From assembly GCA_013365365.1 (NCBI GenBank), contig JABVXU010000602.1, forward strand, positions 1 through 32,471: a DNA stretch of 32,471 nucleotides, in the 5' to 3' direction. Origin of the DNA: Cruorifilaria tuberocauda (taxonomy: Eukaryota > Nematoda > Chromadorea > Rhabditida > Onchocercidae). This document shows, piece by piece, positions 1-9,729 of this stretch (its first letter is position 1; each line of letters begins with the position of its first letter). Below the pieces are notes generated by a model. That model made no database searches, was not told the origin of the DNA, and was given only the letters and a program-made list of their open reading frames with translations. A program made the translations under genes and the position numbers.

Positions 1-176
1 AATAACATTTAAAAGTGGAAAAAAAATCATATTGAATTGAGTTAATTAAGACGTAATATTGTGAAAAGAGCATTTTGAATAAATAATTAGCAATAAAATG
101 GTACATCAATCATTTCAACCATCCATTTAATAATCCAATGTACATGCAATGTCTCCATTCGCTTAATTGAAATGTA

Positions 177-196
177 TTACGTCAAAAGTGACGTAA
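177..196. promoter_or_regulatory. Inverted pair of TTACGTCA bZIP-like sites
   Basis: TTACGTCA at 177-184 and TGACGTAA at 189-196 form a perfect inverted repeat with a 4-base spacer. TTACGTCA resembles sites bound by CREB/ATF and PAR-bZIP factors (established knowledge). That these two sites are used is inference. The same octamer recurs at about 1870 and 31179. Confidence 0.35.
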
Positions 197-488
197 ATGT
201 TTTTTTTTTCTTAGCAAATGTAATTATGCTTATACTGCAAGTGCATTATGCTTATACTTTAATTTTCTTACTCTTTAAAAGAATAAAGTAATAAAATTGA
301 AATTTTACGAAATATAAAAATTTAATAAATTAAATGAGACAAGGAAACCGAAATCAATTTTTATTGCACAATTTGCTTCATATCCATTTTTTCTTCTATT
401 TGCTTGCTGAAATAATTTTATAATTTGCATCAATTAATGCTCATTGGCTTAAATGACAAAAAATGTCTACAACATGCTCATTCTAGGT

Positions 489-494
489 TTTATT
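489..494 (-). terminator. Candidate poly(A) signal AATAAA for the small secreted-protein gene
   Basis: On the minus strand an AATAAA hexamer lies about 50 bases after the TGA stop at 543-545. That is a suitable distance for 3' end formation of this gene. Confidence 0.5.
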
Positions 495-542
495 TTTTTG
501 TACAAAAAAATGGCTTTAGTGGAAGAATTAATTATGCATTGA

Positions 543-1742
543 TCATTTATGATGATAAACAATATTATCCTTCGATGATAATGATGATAATGATGATGAT
601 GATGATGATAGCGATGAATCGAATGGATATGGATTATTGTTGATATTTTGTGGATGTCTGTTTTTATGTATTCGAGAAATGCTTTCACTTTTTGGCCGAT
701 TAGTAACATAATCAACTGCAATACCTTCCAAAGCATATTCATAATCATCTCGCATTAATCCACCTAAATAAATTTTGACACAGTCGCGGTATGAAAGATT
801 TGTTATTAATAGAAGTTAATTTTAGCCTTGTTATGCATAATGTTTTATTTTAATAATAAAATTTTCGTCGTTATCCAATACGTGAAAGAAGCCTAGAGAG
901 AATTTTCTGAATTACTGAAATTTTACTGAATTGCAATGAAATTACTATATTCGAAAAGGCAATGATTTTGTTTTTTCAAGTACAAACAGAATTTTGTTTA
1001 ATAGACAGAAAGAGTATTGAACGGTGGAAGATTTTTCCTTTTACATAAACCATAATAAAAATAGTTATGATTAGTTAGTTAAACTAAAATAAATTTGAAT
1101 ATTAGCGGAATTGATCGAAAAATTTTTAATCATTTTGTTTATTTAATTTAATCAAAATTAAGAAAAAATGAAAATTTAGTTTTTTCTAGGTCAAAGTTTT
1201 GAATTCAATTTTAAATCAGTTACTTCTCCGATGCAACTTTGATTATTTGCTATGTATTTATTTTGGTTTAACAAGAAAAGCTATAATTCAAATTAGATCA
1301 ACAACACTCGAAGAGTTTTATATCACTAACTAAGATCATTTAAGCAATTAATCAAAAAGCAATAATTTGTGTTGAAAATGACATGAGATCTGACCTTTCA
1401 ATCTTTGTTCAATATTAATAAAGCAATCAAATTTTCGACATGATCATAAGTGAAAGTATAATTTCAATGAATAACATTTTTCATGCTCTAATCTATTCAA
1501 ACCATAACAATTTAGTAATACTTATATTTTACCTAAGTCGAACTTACTTTGTGATGCTAGTAAGATTAGCTAGTAAGATTACAATTTAAAATAAAATTTA
1601 TTGGTTTAAAAGTAGTATAAGAAGAGAATGAAAATGTGTAATAAAATGACTTACCAGTTTCATATGATCGACCTATCACCATCAGGACAAAATATGATAA
1701 AGTAACCAAGCAAAGCAATAATGATTTTCGATCCAAATACAT
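543..1742 (-). CDS. Small secreted serine-rich protein, two exons, unknown function
   Basis: Exons are 1742-1655 and 763-543; they join in phase 1 (ACT G|GT) to give 102 residues. Residues 1-24 form a signal peptide (MYLDRKSLLLCLVTLSYFVL, then MVIG), so the product should be secreted. The rest is acidic and polar around residues 33-50 (RDDYEYALEGIAVDYV). A Ser-rich tail follows, encoded by a TCA/TCG trinucleotide repeat, and the protein ends in HHK. No cysteine remains after the signal peptide and I see no dibasic neuropeptide cleavage pattern. The donor (G|GTAAGTC) and acceptor (TTTATTTAG) are good. The acceptor CTTTCTTTTTTATCGCAG, with its AG at 1763-1762, sits 19 bases before the ATG and may be an SL addition site. 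I do not recognise the family. A further small exon inside the roughly 890-bp intron cannot be excluded. Confidence 0.6.
574..618. repeat. GAT/TCA trinucleotide microsatellite within the coding exon
   Basis: This is a run of GATGAT(AAT) units on the plus strand. On the minus strand it is read in frame as TCA/TCG/TTA codons, giving the Ser/Leu-rich tail of the small secreted protein. Length variation in steps of three would keep the frame open. Confidence 0.75.
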
Positions 1743-1837
1743 TATCAGCTATTCGTTATTTCTGCGATAAAAAAGAAAGAATCGACACACTGGAATCAAC
1801 ATTAACAACGGAAAATTGAAAATGATGCGAAGATGAG

Positions 1838-1873
1838 GTAAGTTAGAAATCATTAGAATTATTTCTAACTTAC
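1838..1873. repeat. Perfect 13-bp inverted repeat with a 10-base loop
   Basis: GTAAGTTAGAAAT at 1838-1850 is the exact reverse complement of ATTTCTAACTTAC at 1861-1873. It lies just upstream of the minus-strand secreted-protein gene. The first arm also reads as a splice donor (GAG|GTAAGTT) on the plus strand. Confidence 0.8.
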
Positions 1874-2025
1874 GTCATTAGAATGATCGTAATTATGAAT
1901 TCATTTGAACATCAGTAACAAATGTAATGAACATCAGGCGATTCCCTAAATGGCAACAGAAGTAAGGAATAGAGTAAAGAAATTAAATGAAAAACTTTCT
2001 TTGAACTTGATAAAAAAAATTGAAG

Positions 2026-2047
2026 AAATTTTGAAATTTCAAAATTT
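2026..2047. repeat. Perfect 22-bp palindrome
   Basis: AAATTTTGAAA followed by its exact reverse complement TTTCAAAATTT, with no spacer. It is AT-rich, so it may be chance or a cruciform-prone site. Confidence 0.75.
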
Positions 2048-3759
2048 TTGCACAGCTGGTAACCATTCGAAAATCCAAGGATAATTTATTATCAATTTGA
2101 GAATATCTGATAATATGATATAATTAACCATAGGATAATTTTGATTATAATAACATGACGAGAAGCTTTCCATGATCTTATCATCTCTATCATGCTATTA
2201 TCAAAAATATTCTTAGATGCAATAAATACTTAAAGAGGAGCCTGGAAAATATTTAAACAGAATAACTGTTTGATATAAGTAGAAAAGTTGACAAAGTGAA
2301 AAGTAGCTTGCAATCTCAATGGATGACCTGACTAATATCAATAGGGTTATAGTTGTAATGAATAACCTCTCTAAGCAATGATTATGACCTATGCAGAAAA
2401 CTTGACAGATAAGAGTACAATTTAAAGAAAATAAAGAAATAAATATCAGTAGAGGAATTAATGAGTTAATGAAATAAATGCAAAGTGTTTGTAAAATTGG
2501 AAATTTTAACTATTTAATCAGAGGACTCCACCCATCTACCGATCCATTCATTCGGTACTACCCTCTGATAATTCTCTCTCCCGCCCTCTCTTTCCGTCTC
2601 CTATTTCTCAGATATGTCACACCTTACCGGTTAACTCCACCTTTCCAGTATAATTATTACCGTTTATCGATTTCCGTAAATCAAAAAAAACAGGCCAATA
2701 GAAATATTTCAAACGATAGGAAGAACATTTCTAGAGGTTTGTTAAGCTTACCCGTTTGCTGCTTTTTTTCCACTTAACTGTTTATTGTTGTATATCAATC
2801 AATCCAAACATTTATCACTTAATTGCGTCAATTTCGAGAAAATGATTGACCCAATCTCCTGATTTTAAAGACCTGCGACCTGATATTTAAAAAGGAAATG
2901 AAGAATTTTAATTGAAAAGTGCAAAATATTCCTATTTAAAAATATGTTAAAACAAATAAAAAGGCAATGACATGTTGATGTTCTTCTAATAAATGATTAT
3001 TTTGTTACCATTTTAGATTAAAAGTTCGATCAGTGGCCTTTCGGATGCAAATTCAACGATTACAAATTTTTAATCCCTAAACACTTTAACTTTAACACTA
3101 ATAATTTCAAATTTTCTCAACAAAAATGAAACCTGAAAAAAACTTATAAATTGAGCTATATTATTGATTAATCCAGGAATTATCATTATCAACTGAAATG
3201 TTTGTGCTTGCTTGCTTTCCTAATTTGCAAATCACTATTGTCACTGGTTTCCTAAAATGAGTAAACGATGAAATAGAAGTGAATTTTATTGATAAAATTA
3301 AATCCACTTGTGATTTGAATTAGCAAACATCAATTATTACTATGAACATAATTATCGAATATTCCAGAAAAGTTTTGAAAATAATTAAGTTATGACTTGC
3401 TGATATCAGGTCTCTAAACACTGGAAATGAAAGTAATATTTATGATTTTAAATAACGAATGCTAATTACCATTATTTGATCATAAAGTTTCCCAAAAAAA
3501 AAAATTCGTGCTGAAATAATGCGCTGATATTAAAAGATAAATGATAAGAGTACACTGATAAGATGGAATTCTCAATCGGATCAATCATTTTATCCATTTA
3601 GTCAACTTCAATAGTGTATAACTGTTGAATTCCGTTTCTGTCGTCTTCAAAAAAAATCTCACTGATTTCTTTTCTCACCGTTCACATTTTCCGCCACCGA
3701 TCGGAAGAGACATATAACTGACATCCTTTTCTATTTACTGATTAGTGACATTTTACAGG

Positions 3760-3791
3760 TGACCTTTTCCGGCTGTCCTTATATGACCTTT
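3760..3791. promoter_or_regulatory. Two nuclear-receptor half-sites in direct orientation
   Basis: TGACCTTT occurs at 3760-3767 and again at 3784-3791. On the minus strand each reads AAAGGTCA, the extended half-site of monomer-binding nuclear receptors (NBRE-type, established knowledge). They sit in a less AT-rich island at about 3640-3800. No adjacent gene start was found, so the target is unknown. Confidence 0.35.
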
Positions 3792-4058
3792 AAAGATATT
3801 CAGTTTCACTTGTCTCTTTCCCTAAAAAAACTCTACGCTTCAACATTTTGCTTCTCTGAAATGTTAAATATTTTTGTAAACTTCGTAGAAATATAATTTT
3901 TTGAAGTTTGTAATTTGAATTGCTTTTTATAAAAACAGCGAAATAATTTAAAAGAATGGAATATTTGATTGTTAGTTTTTTTAGATAAAATTCAGAGAAT
4001 CAAAATCTTTCTGTACTTTTAGCGCAAGTAATGATATTCAAAAATAATCGAAATGAAC

Positions 4059-4066
4059 TCACGTGA
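4059..4066. promoter_or_regulatory. TCACGTGA palindromic E-box
   Basis: The sequence is the palindromic M-box/E-box bound by MITF/TFEB-type bHLH factors (HLH-30 in nematodes). A single short site in intergenic DNA is weak evidence of function. Another CACGTG lies near 6860. Confidence 0.3.
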
Positions 4067-4282
4067 CACTGCGTAACTTACTTCTTTTCAAATTTAGCTC
4101 TTTGTGCCATGTAAAATAATAATCTTCGATTTATTCTAATATCAGATTAAATCTTTCATTATAAAATAATCAAGAGAAAAATCTTTTCACATCAATAGAT
4201 AATTAGAAGGATTAATTTTAATCAAACTTTTGAACAGCTTACGCTATGAACTTTTTTCGCCAAGAGGTTACTACTGGGCGGT

Positions 4283-4296
4283 ATTTGACGTCAAAT
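4283..4296. promoter_or_regulatory. 14-bp palindrome centred on a full CRE
   Basis: ATTTGACGTCAAAT is perfectly palindromic and contains TGACGTCA, the consensus cyclic-AMP response element bound by CREB/ATF bZIP dimers. No gene start was recognised nearby. Confidence 0.4.
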
Positions 4297-6412
4297 GATT
4301 AAATGAACGCTACGATATGTGACAGAATTAAGAAAACGATTGTGACAAGTGAACATTGATTATTCCTATGCCACTATCATTCATTAAATTTTTGAAATTA
4401 TTTTAACAAAATATTCTTCATGATAACAATTTGAGAGTAAAATATTAAAGTATGAGACGACGATAAACTGATCACTTTCGCGAAATTCTTTATCATTTCT
4501 ATAAATGATTTGAATTTACTATTTTATTTTCTTTTTGTTGAACTTATAGCAAACTTATAAATACAAATTGCAAATAGAAATTTTTAAATTAAAAAAAAAA
4601 AACTGTATATTTAAATAGCACTAATTTAATTCTTTATCAAATGCAAAAAAAGAAATGAAAAATGATTCAAAAGAAAATTAATCATAGTCTAATCTCTCGA
4701 AAGGAAAAAAATAAGTAATTTGCAGGAAGACGTTGCAAAATGCTATCGAACCATTAAAAAATAGTTCTGTAAAATGTTTGTAGGAAAACTGTACTGTTTA
4801 AAACGAATAAAAAAAAGAAAGAAGATAATAAATTTGGTTGATTTTTTTATAATTTTCCGAAGATATTATCAATGACTATTTGCAGTAACACTTAAGTTTT
4901 ACTCATAGCAAAAGGAAAAAAAAGAAGGAGAAAAAAATGAAAGAATTTATCGTTGCCTTTTCCTAAAATTTCATGCAATAAATTAAAGAAATTTGAAATT
5001 TTACTGTTTACTATGATTGTTTACTTTATTTAAACTTCTGACTTTTATATAAAATTCAAATATAAAAGAAAAATTTTTTCCATTTCTTATGATATTTTGC
5101 AACCGGAAATTAAAACAATTGGTTAGTAACAACAAGACTTTGATCAATTCTTGCACAGACGAAAATATATTCTTTAATTTGTATGTCGGATAATTTCTAA
5201 ACGGATCCTGAATGCAATGATAATCCTGAATAGAAACCCGAAAAATTCGTGATAAAGTTCTGGCTATGAAAATATTCTGTACAAATTTATATTTTACAAA
5301 ATTTTTAGCTAAAATACTGTCAATTAGATGATTAATGCTTTTGTTTATGAAAATCCTAACTCGTTTGCTCAACAACGCTACTTATATGATTAATTACCAT
5401 TTTTGCTTCAAATTTCCCGGGAAAGTATCACAACCAGTTTTTTATATCTTATAATTCTTTTGTTTGTAATGAATTTCGAAAATTATTGTTCACTTCAATC
5501 TTTGATGTCTAATTAGCTATAAAAGTGTTTAATAAATCATTGCTCAGTTTTACTTCAATCAATTTACTGAGAATTAATTCAAGAGTCCGTTTTATCTATC
5601 CGGTGTTTCATCTACTGAAACTGCAACTAACATATATTATTGTCGCTAATTTTTTGCGACGAATAATCTCTTACTTCTCTGAGAAGCAAACCAGTGAAAG
5701 CGAATTGCTTCCACTACTGGAGATTTATATAATTTTCTGAACGGTTCATAAGTGCATGATGATCCTTTCAGTAATTTAAGCATGTTATAAATTCTGAAAT
5801 TATGTGATAACAGTTTTTAGACGAAAACTATTGAACACTGATAGCTGATACTACTATTCATTCGTCATTTTTCTCTTCTTTCATGTAGGAAAGGCAAAAG
5901 AATGCAATTAATTAGCGTTGGGAAAAAAAGAGGAAAAAGGGATGAATAAAAGTAATTAATTGTAAATGAAAGTATGAAATTAGTGTCAACATAATTTACT
6001 ACAATTTTACAATTTGTCAACAGACAGTCATTCAAACAACTTTCTCTTTCCTTCTCATTGTTCTTCTTTTGTGCCCTTTTGAACTTTTTTCTCTTCATTA
6101 ATTTTTCCATCTTAATTAATAACTTTCCCAAATATGCCACATTTGTACTTCTGGCATAATAATTTGGTGCAAATATTTTTAATTTCTCTTATTCTTTGAT
6201 CACTCACTTCATTTCACTGTTCTGTTTACCGTAAAATTCAAATATATTTCAAAATTTGCTTATTTGGATTAATTTAAAAGTCATATATGTATTATTAATT
6301 CATCATATATTGTTAATTAATTGAATAGATAATTAGTAGAAATCATTAACTAAATTATTTTTATAAGATTAGCTTTTTTTCGATGCTTAAATTATTTGGC
6401 AAATTTAATTTT

Positions 6413-6454
6413 TTTAAAATTTATTTATCGGCAAATCGATAAATAAATTTTAAA
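6413..6454. repeat. Perfect 18-bp inverted repeat with a 6-base loop
   Basis: The arms are 6413-6430 and 6437-6454. The inner ends are TTATTTATCG and CGATAAATAA, with loop GCAAAT. A third partial copy of the left arm, AATTTATTTATCG, follows immediately. It is a strong potential hairpin or cruciform, or the remnant of a small palindromic element. Confidence 0.85.
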
Positions 6455-7543
6455 TTTATTTATCGAAATTAAAATTATCGTAATCGGTTATAAAAAAATT
6501 TTTTTGAAAACAAACAAAAGGATTATTAAAAAATTATTAAAATTTGTGCATTTTTGATTTCATTGCAAATTGTTTCGCTTATTTAAATTGCTCATAATTG
6601 ATTGAAATAAGCATTGCAGTAGCATTTCATGTAAATTATTTATACAACTTGGATTATAAGTAAAGTTATTTACGAAAATCTTGGGGCAATTACCTGAAGA
6701 AACCTGTTGGAACATTTCGAAAATACGGAAAAATACAAGAAAATGACAAAAAATTCGATCATTTTTATTCGAGAGGAGAAGAAAGAGGCCGAAACGACCA
6801 TGAAATTTGTCCTTGCTAATTGAATTTTTGGCAACTTGCCTGCTTGATGTTTGTGAGATTCACGTGTCCTTGGTGTCACCATGGATTCCATCATCATTTC
6901 CATCAATCGGAGGGAAAGCGAATTTTCAATTTCAATTCCTCTTCCATTTTTTTTCCTTAAAATCCAAAAAAAAAGACGAGAGCGAAAAGATTACAATCAA
7001 CTTGACGGTAAACGATTTTTTCTCAATCAATCAATACGAATTAATGTTTAACTAACAATATATATTATTCATTGATTCTAATAATGTGCTTAATCTTAAG
7101 AAACTTTCAATTTTAAGGTATCAGTGATTGGTTTATCATAACAGTATACAATTATCAGTACCGTATCAGTTCATTGTCCATTGTGGAATTTGAAAATTCT
7201 TCCATACTGCCACTATAAAATTAATTTAATTAGTTTATTTGACTAAAGTTATTGAAAAATTTTATAAAATAAATTTCAGCATTTTTTCAATTTCATTATA
7301 ACATGATAAATTTTGCATAATTTACTTCGCAGATAACTTTTTTTCATTTAAGTAATCGATTCTTTCTTATAGCTTTCTAATAGTATTGAATAATTTTTTC
7401 AATAATTTTAATTGAATAAACTAAATCCGTATTAGAATAATATTTTCTCTAGGTAGATTATACAAAATGAAATTGACACTGAAATGAATTTGCCATTATT
7501 TCAAATTCCATAAAAAGCTAAATGAATCATTGTACAAAAAACT

Positions 7544-7914
7544 ATGAGAATATTATTCGTACTTGCGATCAATAATGTAAGTTCTGTATTTTTATTTTAA
7601 AATTTATTTTACAATTAATTAATTATGGAAATTGCTTATGGAATAGTGTCATTGATCAAAGACTTTCTCTCAAAATATGAAAGCAACTATTAAATAGTTT
7701 GTTGCTTAATCAAGTTCAATTAAGCAACAAAATACTAGCAAATTTGAAATAAATTATTCAAATTTTATCACATAGCAATTTTAATAATGTTTGCATGTGT
7801 GTGCCATTTCTATATGTACAGATATCCATGAATTTTGATAACAGAGTAATTGAGATTGATGATGATAATATGGAACAAATAGATTTTAACTCAAATTTTC
7901 TACATGATGATTAA
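7544..7914 (+). CDS. Weak candidate: very short two-exon peptide gene
   Basis: Exon 1 at 7544-7576 reads MRILFVLAINN and ends at a good donor (AAT|GTAAGTT). Exon 2 at 7822-7914 follows the acceptor TATATGTACAG and stays open in phase 0 for 30 residues to a TAA. It is acidic, with EIDDDNMEQIDF and a HDD end. Together this makes 41 residues with a short hydrophobic start. No homology is recognised, the ATG has no nearby trans-splice acceptor, and two open exons this short can arise by chance. Confidence 0.18.
7681..7731. repeat. Nested inverted repeats (AAGCAAC / GTTGCTT / AAGCAAC)
   Basis: TTTGTTGCTTAAT at 7698-7710 is the exact reverse complement of 7719-7731, with an 8-base spacer. A further AAGCAAC at 7681-7687 can also pair with the same central GTTGCTT at 7701-7707. 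Two mutually exclusive hairpins are therefore possible if the region is transcribed. Confidence 0.7.
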
Positions 7915-8029
7915 CTTGGAAATGATGTGAAGTGTGTGTAAGAGAATAAACGAACAATCAGAGTGGTGTTAGGACGGAGATTTGATGACACGAAAAGGTA
8001 CGAAAATAGAAAGGTATTGCTCCCTGGAA

Positions 8030-8052
8030 GTTACAGGTGACCTCCTTGTAAC
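8030..8052. promoter_or_regulatory. Near-palindrome with AGGTGACCT core
   Basis: GTTACAGG at the left pairs with CCTTGTAAC at the right, with one extra base, around a TGACCT core. The core itself reads AGGT-G-ACCT. GGGTGACACC follows about 17 bases later. It resembles an operator for a dimeric factor such as a nuclear receptor or a zinc-finger E-box protein, but function is inference. Confidence 0.3.
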
Positions 8053-9665
8053 AGTAACCAAATAATCGGGTGACACCTTATTATTCACTCATACAAGCTT
8101 TCACTATCATCTTTTGTTCTTCAGAAATTGAAATATTTGAAATCACCGCGGGGATAAATGCAATGAATTCACTTGTGATAGTCTTTATTTGAAAACTTCA
8201 AAACAATAGATATCTCAAACATCAAAAAAACCGTAAATAATTCCGAGAGTTTTCCATTTAAGCAAAAGAAATAATTGCAAATAATAATATTAACCATTCT
8301 TACTTCATTTTATAGCTAATTTAGTACTTAAATCCGAATATTTCAATAAACGATTTAAATGGATACATAATTTTAACGGTAATTCAAGATATCAAATCAG
8401 CTTATTTGATAGTTGAATATATTATTATTTGAAATTACCATTTAAAACAGAAAAGGAAAGTTTTTTTTTCCTTAAATTTCTTTCCAGTTCATTTTTCCTT
8501 CATTTCAAACTTATAAAAACTAAATCAAACATGTTATTTCAGAATATTGAAAATGATAAAACAATATTACGGTAACTTTTTAGTGAAGTAAAAGAAATGT
8601 AATATCAAATTTTATAAATTAAAAAATTTCCAAGTAAATTTAATTTATTATAATCTATAAAAAAGACTTAAATTAACTCAATTGATGAAAATTTAGGATA
8701 GCTTATATGAAATAGGCTTGGTGCAAATTCTTGACAGTTTTTCGAAACGTTTGAAATATCATGCACTTTCAACTATTCATATTTAGGCCATAAAAAACAA
8801 CGGAAGCTTTAATGAATACATAAAATATTAAATTATTCATTTAAATTAACTCCTCCAAATATTTTTTAAAGAGCTTTATTGATATTTTAGATTAAGATTA
8901 ATATTTTTCTATCAAAATAGAGGTAAGTTATAGAATTCACGCAAATTTAACGTACATTACAAAACAAAGGAATATACAACGAATGTTACGAATAATTTAA
9001 ATTACTTTTTAATTTAGATTTAAATTGAATTACTATTAAATTACAATTACTTTAAAGTTTAAATAGTTCGCAGTATTTTTTATTTTGGATAACTCGAATT
9101 TACTTTAAGCTAGAGTAACACGAATAACTAATATATAAATCTGATTAATCCAGATTCTATCTTCCTTAAATAATCAGAATCATTCCTGATTTTGGATCAC
9201 ATAAATTACTTTAGTTCAGTTAACCAGTAATATTAAACTTCTATGGATCAGAAATGAATACTATAGGAAAGCGATAAAATTGAATGAACCTCGTTGAGAG
9301 GATTTATGGGATTATAATTTTTCACTACAGTAGAATTTAGCTGCCATGTTAAAGTTGTGGAATGATTCTTAGGGCTGAAGGATGTTAAGATGATATTGGT
9401 TATATGGGAGTTCTGGTAGATCACGGAGGAAAGAGGGAGGGTGCAAAGTATCAGTTTGATAAGAACCGAACGACACTTTGTTTCATTTGGAATCTTAAAA
9501 CTGTACTCATTATCTCCTTGCTTACAGCGAGTTGTTTCCCACAATTCCCTATATGGAAAGCTTTATTAATTATATATTTTCAACCTTACTGGCGTATTTC
9601 TTAATAAATGCTTTTGGATATTTTGATTCCAGAAATCATTTTTTATCTGACTGGAAATTTTCCAG

Positions 9666-9729
9666 AACGAAGCCAACAGTCTTTCAAATAAGATAGTGGA
9701 TAAGGTGGTACGTGATTGGCAAAAGGATT
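9666..9729 (+). promoter_or_regulatory. Probable trans-spliced 5' leader of the ABHD2-like gene
   Basis: The acceptor AAATTTTCCAG ends at 9665. The 64 bases from there to the ATG at 9730 contain no other ATG. This fits SL addition at 9665 and supports the chosen start. Confidence 0.45.

Larger units (their letters stand above)
1..542. other. 3' flank of the small secreted-protein gene, no gene seen
   Basis: This AT-rich stretch lies downstream of the minus-strand gene that ends at 543. It holds a candidate poly(A) signal at 489-494 (minus), a bZIP-type inverted repeat at 177-196, and a short direct repeat of ATTATGCTTATACT near 225-256. The open frames here are short and have no splice context that I trust. 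Confidence 0.5.
1764..9665. other. Long AT-rich intergenic region without a convincing gene
   Basis: Nearly 8 kb with no recognisable protein domain on either strand. It holds several perfect inverted repeats (1838-1873, 2026-2047, 6413-6454, 7698-7731). Less AT-rich islands at about 2520-2660, 3640-3800, 6680-6920, 7950-8100 and 9250-9550 contain factor-binding-like motifs. There is one weak two-exon peptide candidate at 7544-7914. Open frames such as 2478-2777 (+), 5001-5375 (-) and 9248-9544 (-) lack homology that I recognise and lack splice support. The region may hold regulatory DNA for the flanking genes, or fast-evolving genes that I cannot detect. Confidence 0.5.

Noticed and set aside
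2478..2777. 99-residue plus-strand frame
   Set aside because: It covers a pyrimidine-rich island; the translation (Pro, Leu, Tyr, Arg rich) looks like read-through of low-complexity CT sequence, more probably regulatory DNA.
5001..5375. 124-residue open frame on the minus strand
   Set aside because: Longest unspliced frame outside the real genes, but it has no recognisable domain, no signal peptide, the residue bias expected of AT-rich noncoding DNA, and no leader or splice context. It could arise by chance in 32 kb.
6670..7055. Overlapping frames with a CACGTG and histidine/methionine runs
   Set aside because: Mutually overlapping on both strands with no family match; treated as noncoding.
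9248..9544. 98-residue minus-strand frame upstream of the ABHD2-like gene
   Set aside because: No homology, no splice or leader signals, and it overlaps the likely promoter of the ABHD2-like gene.
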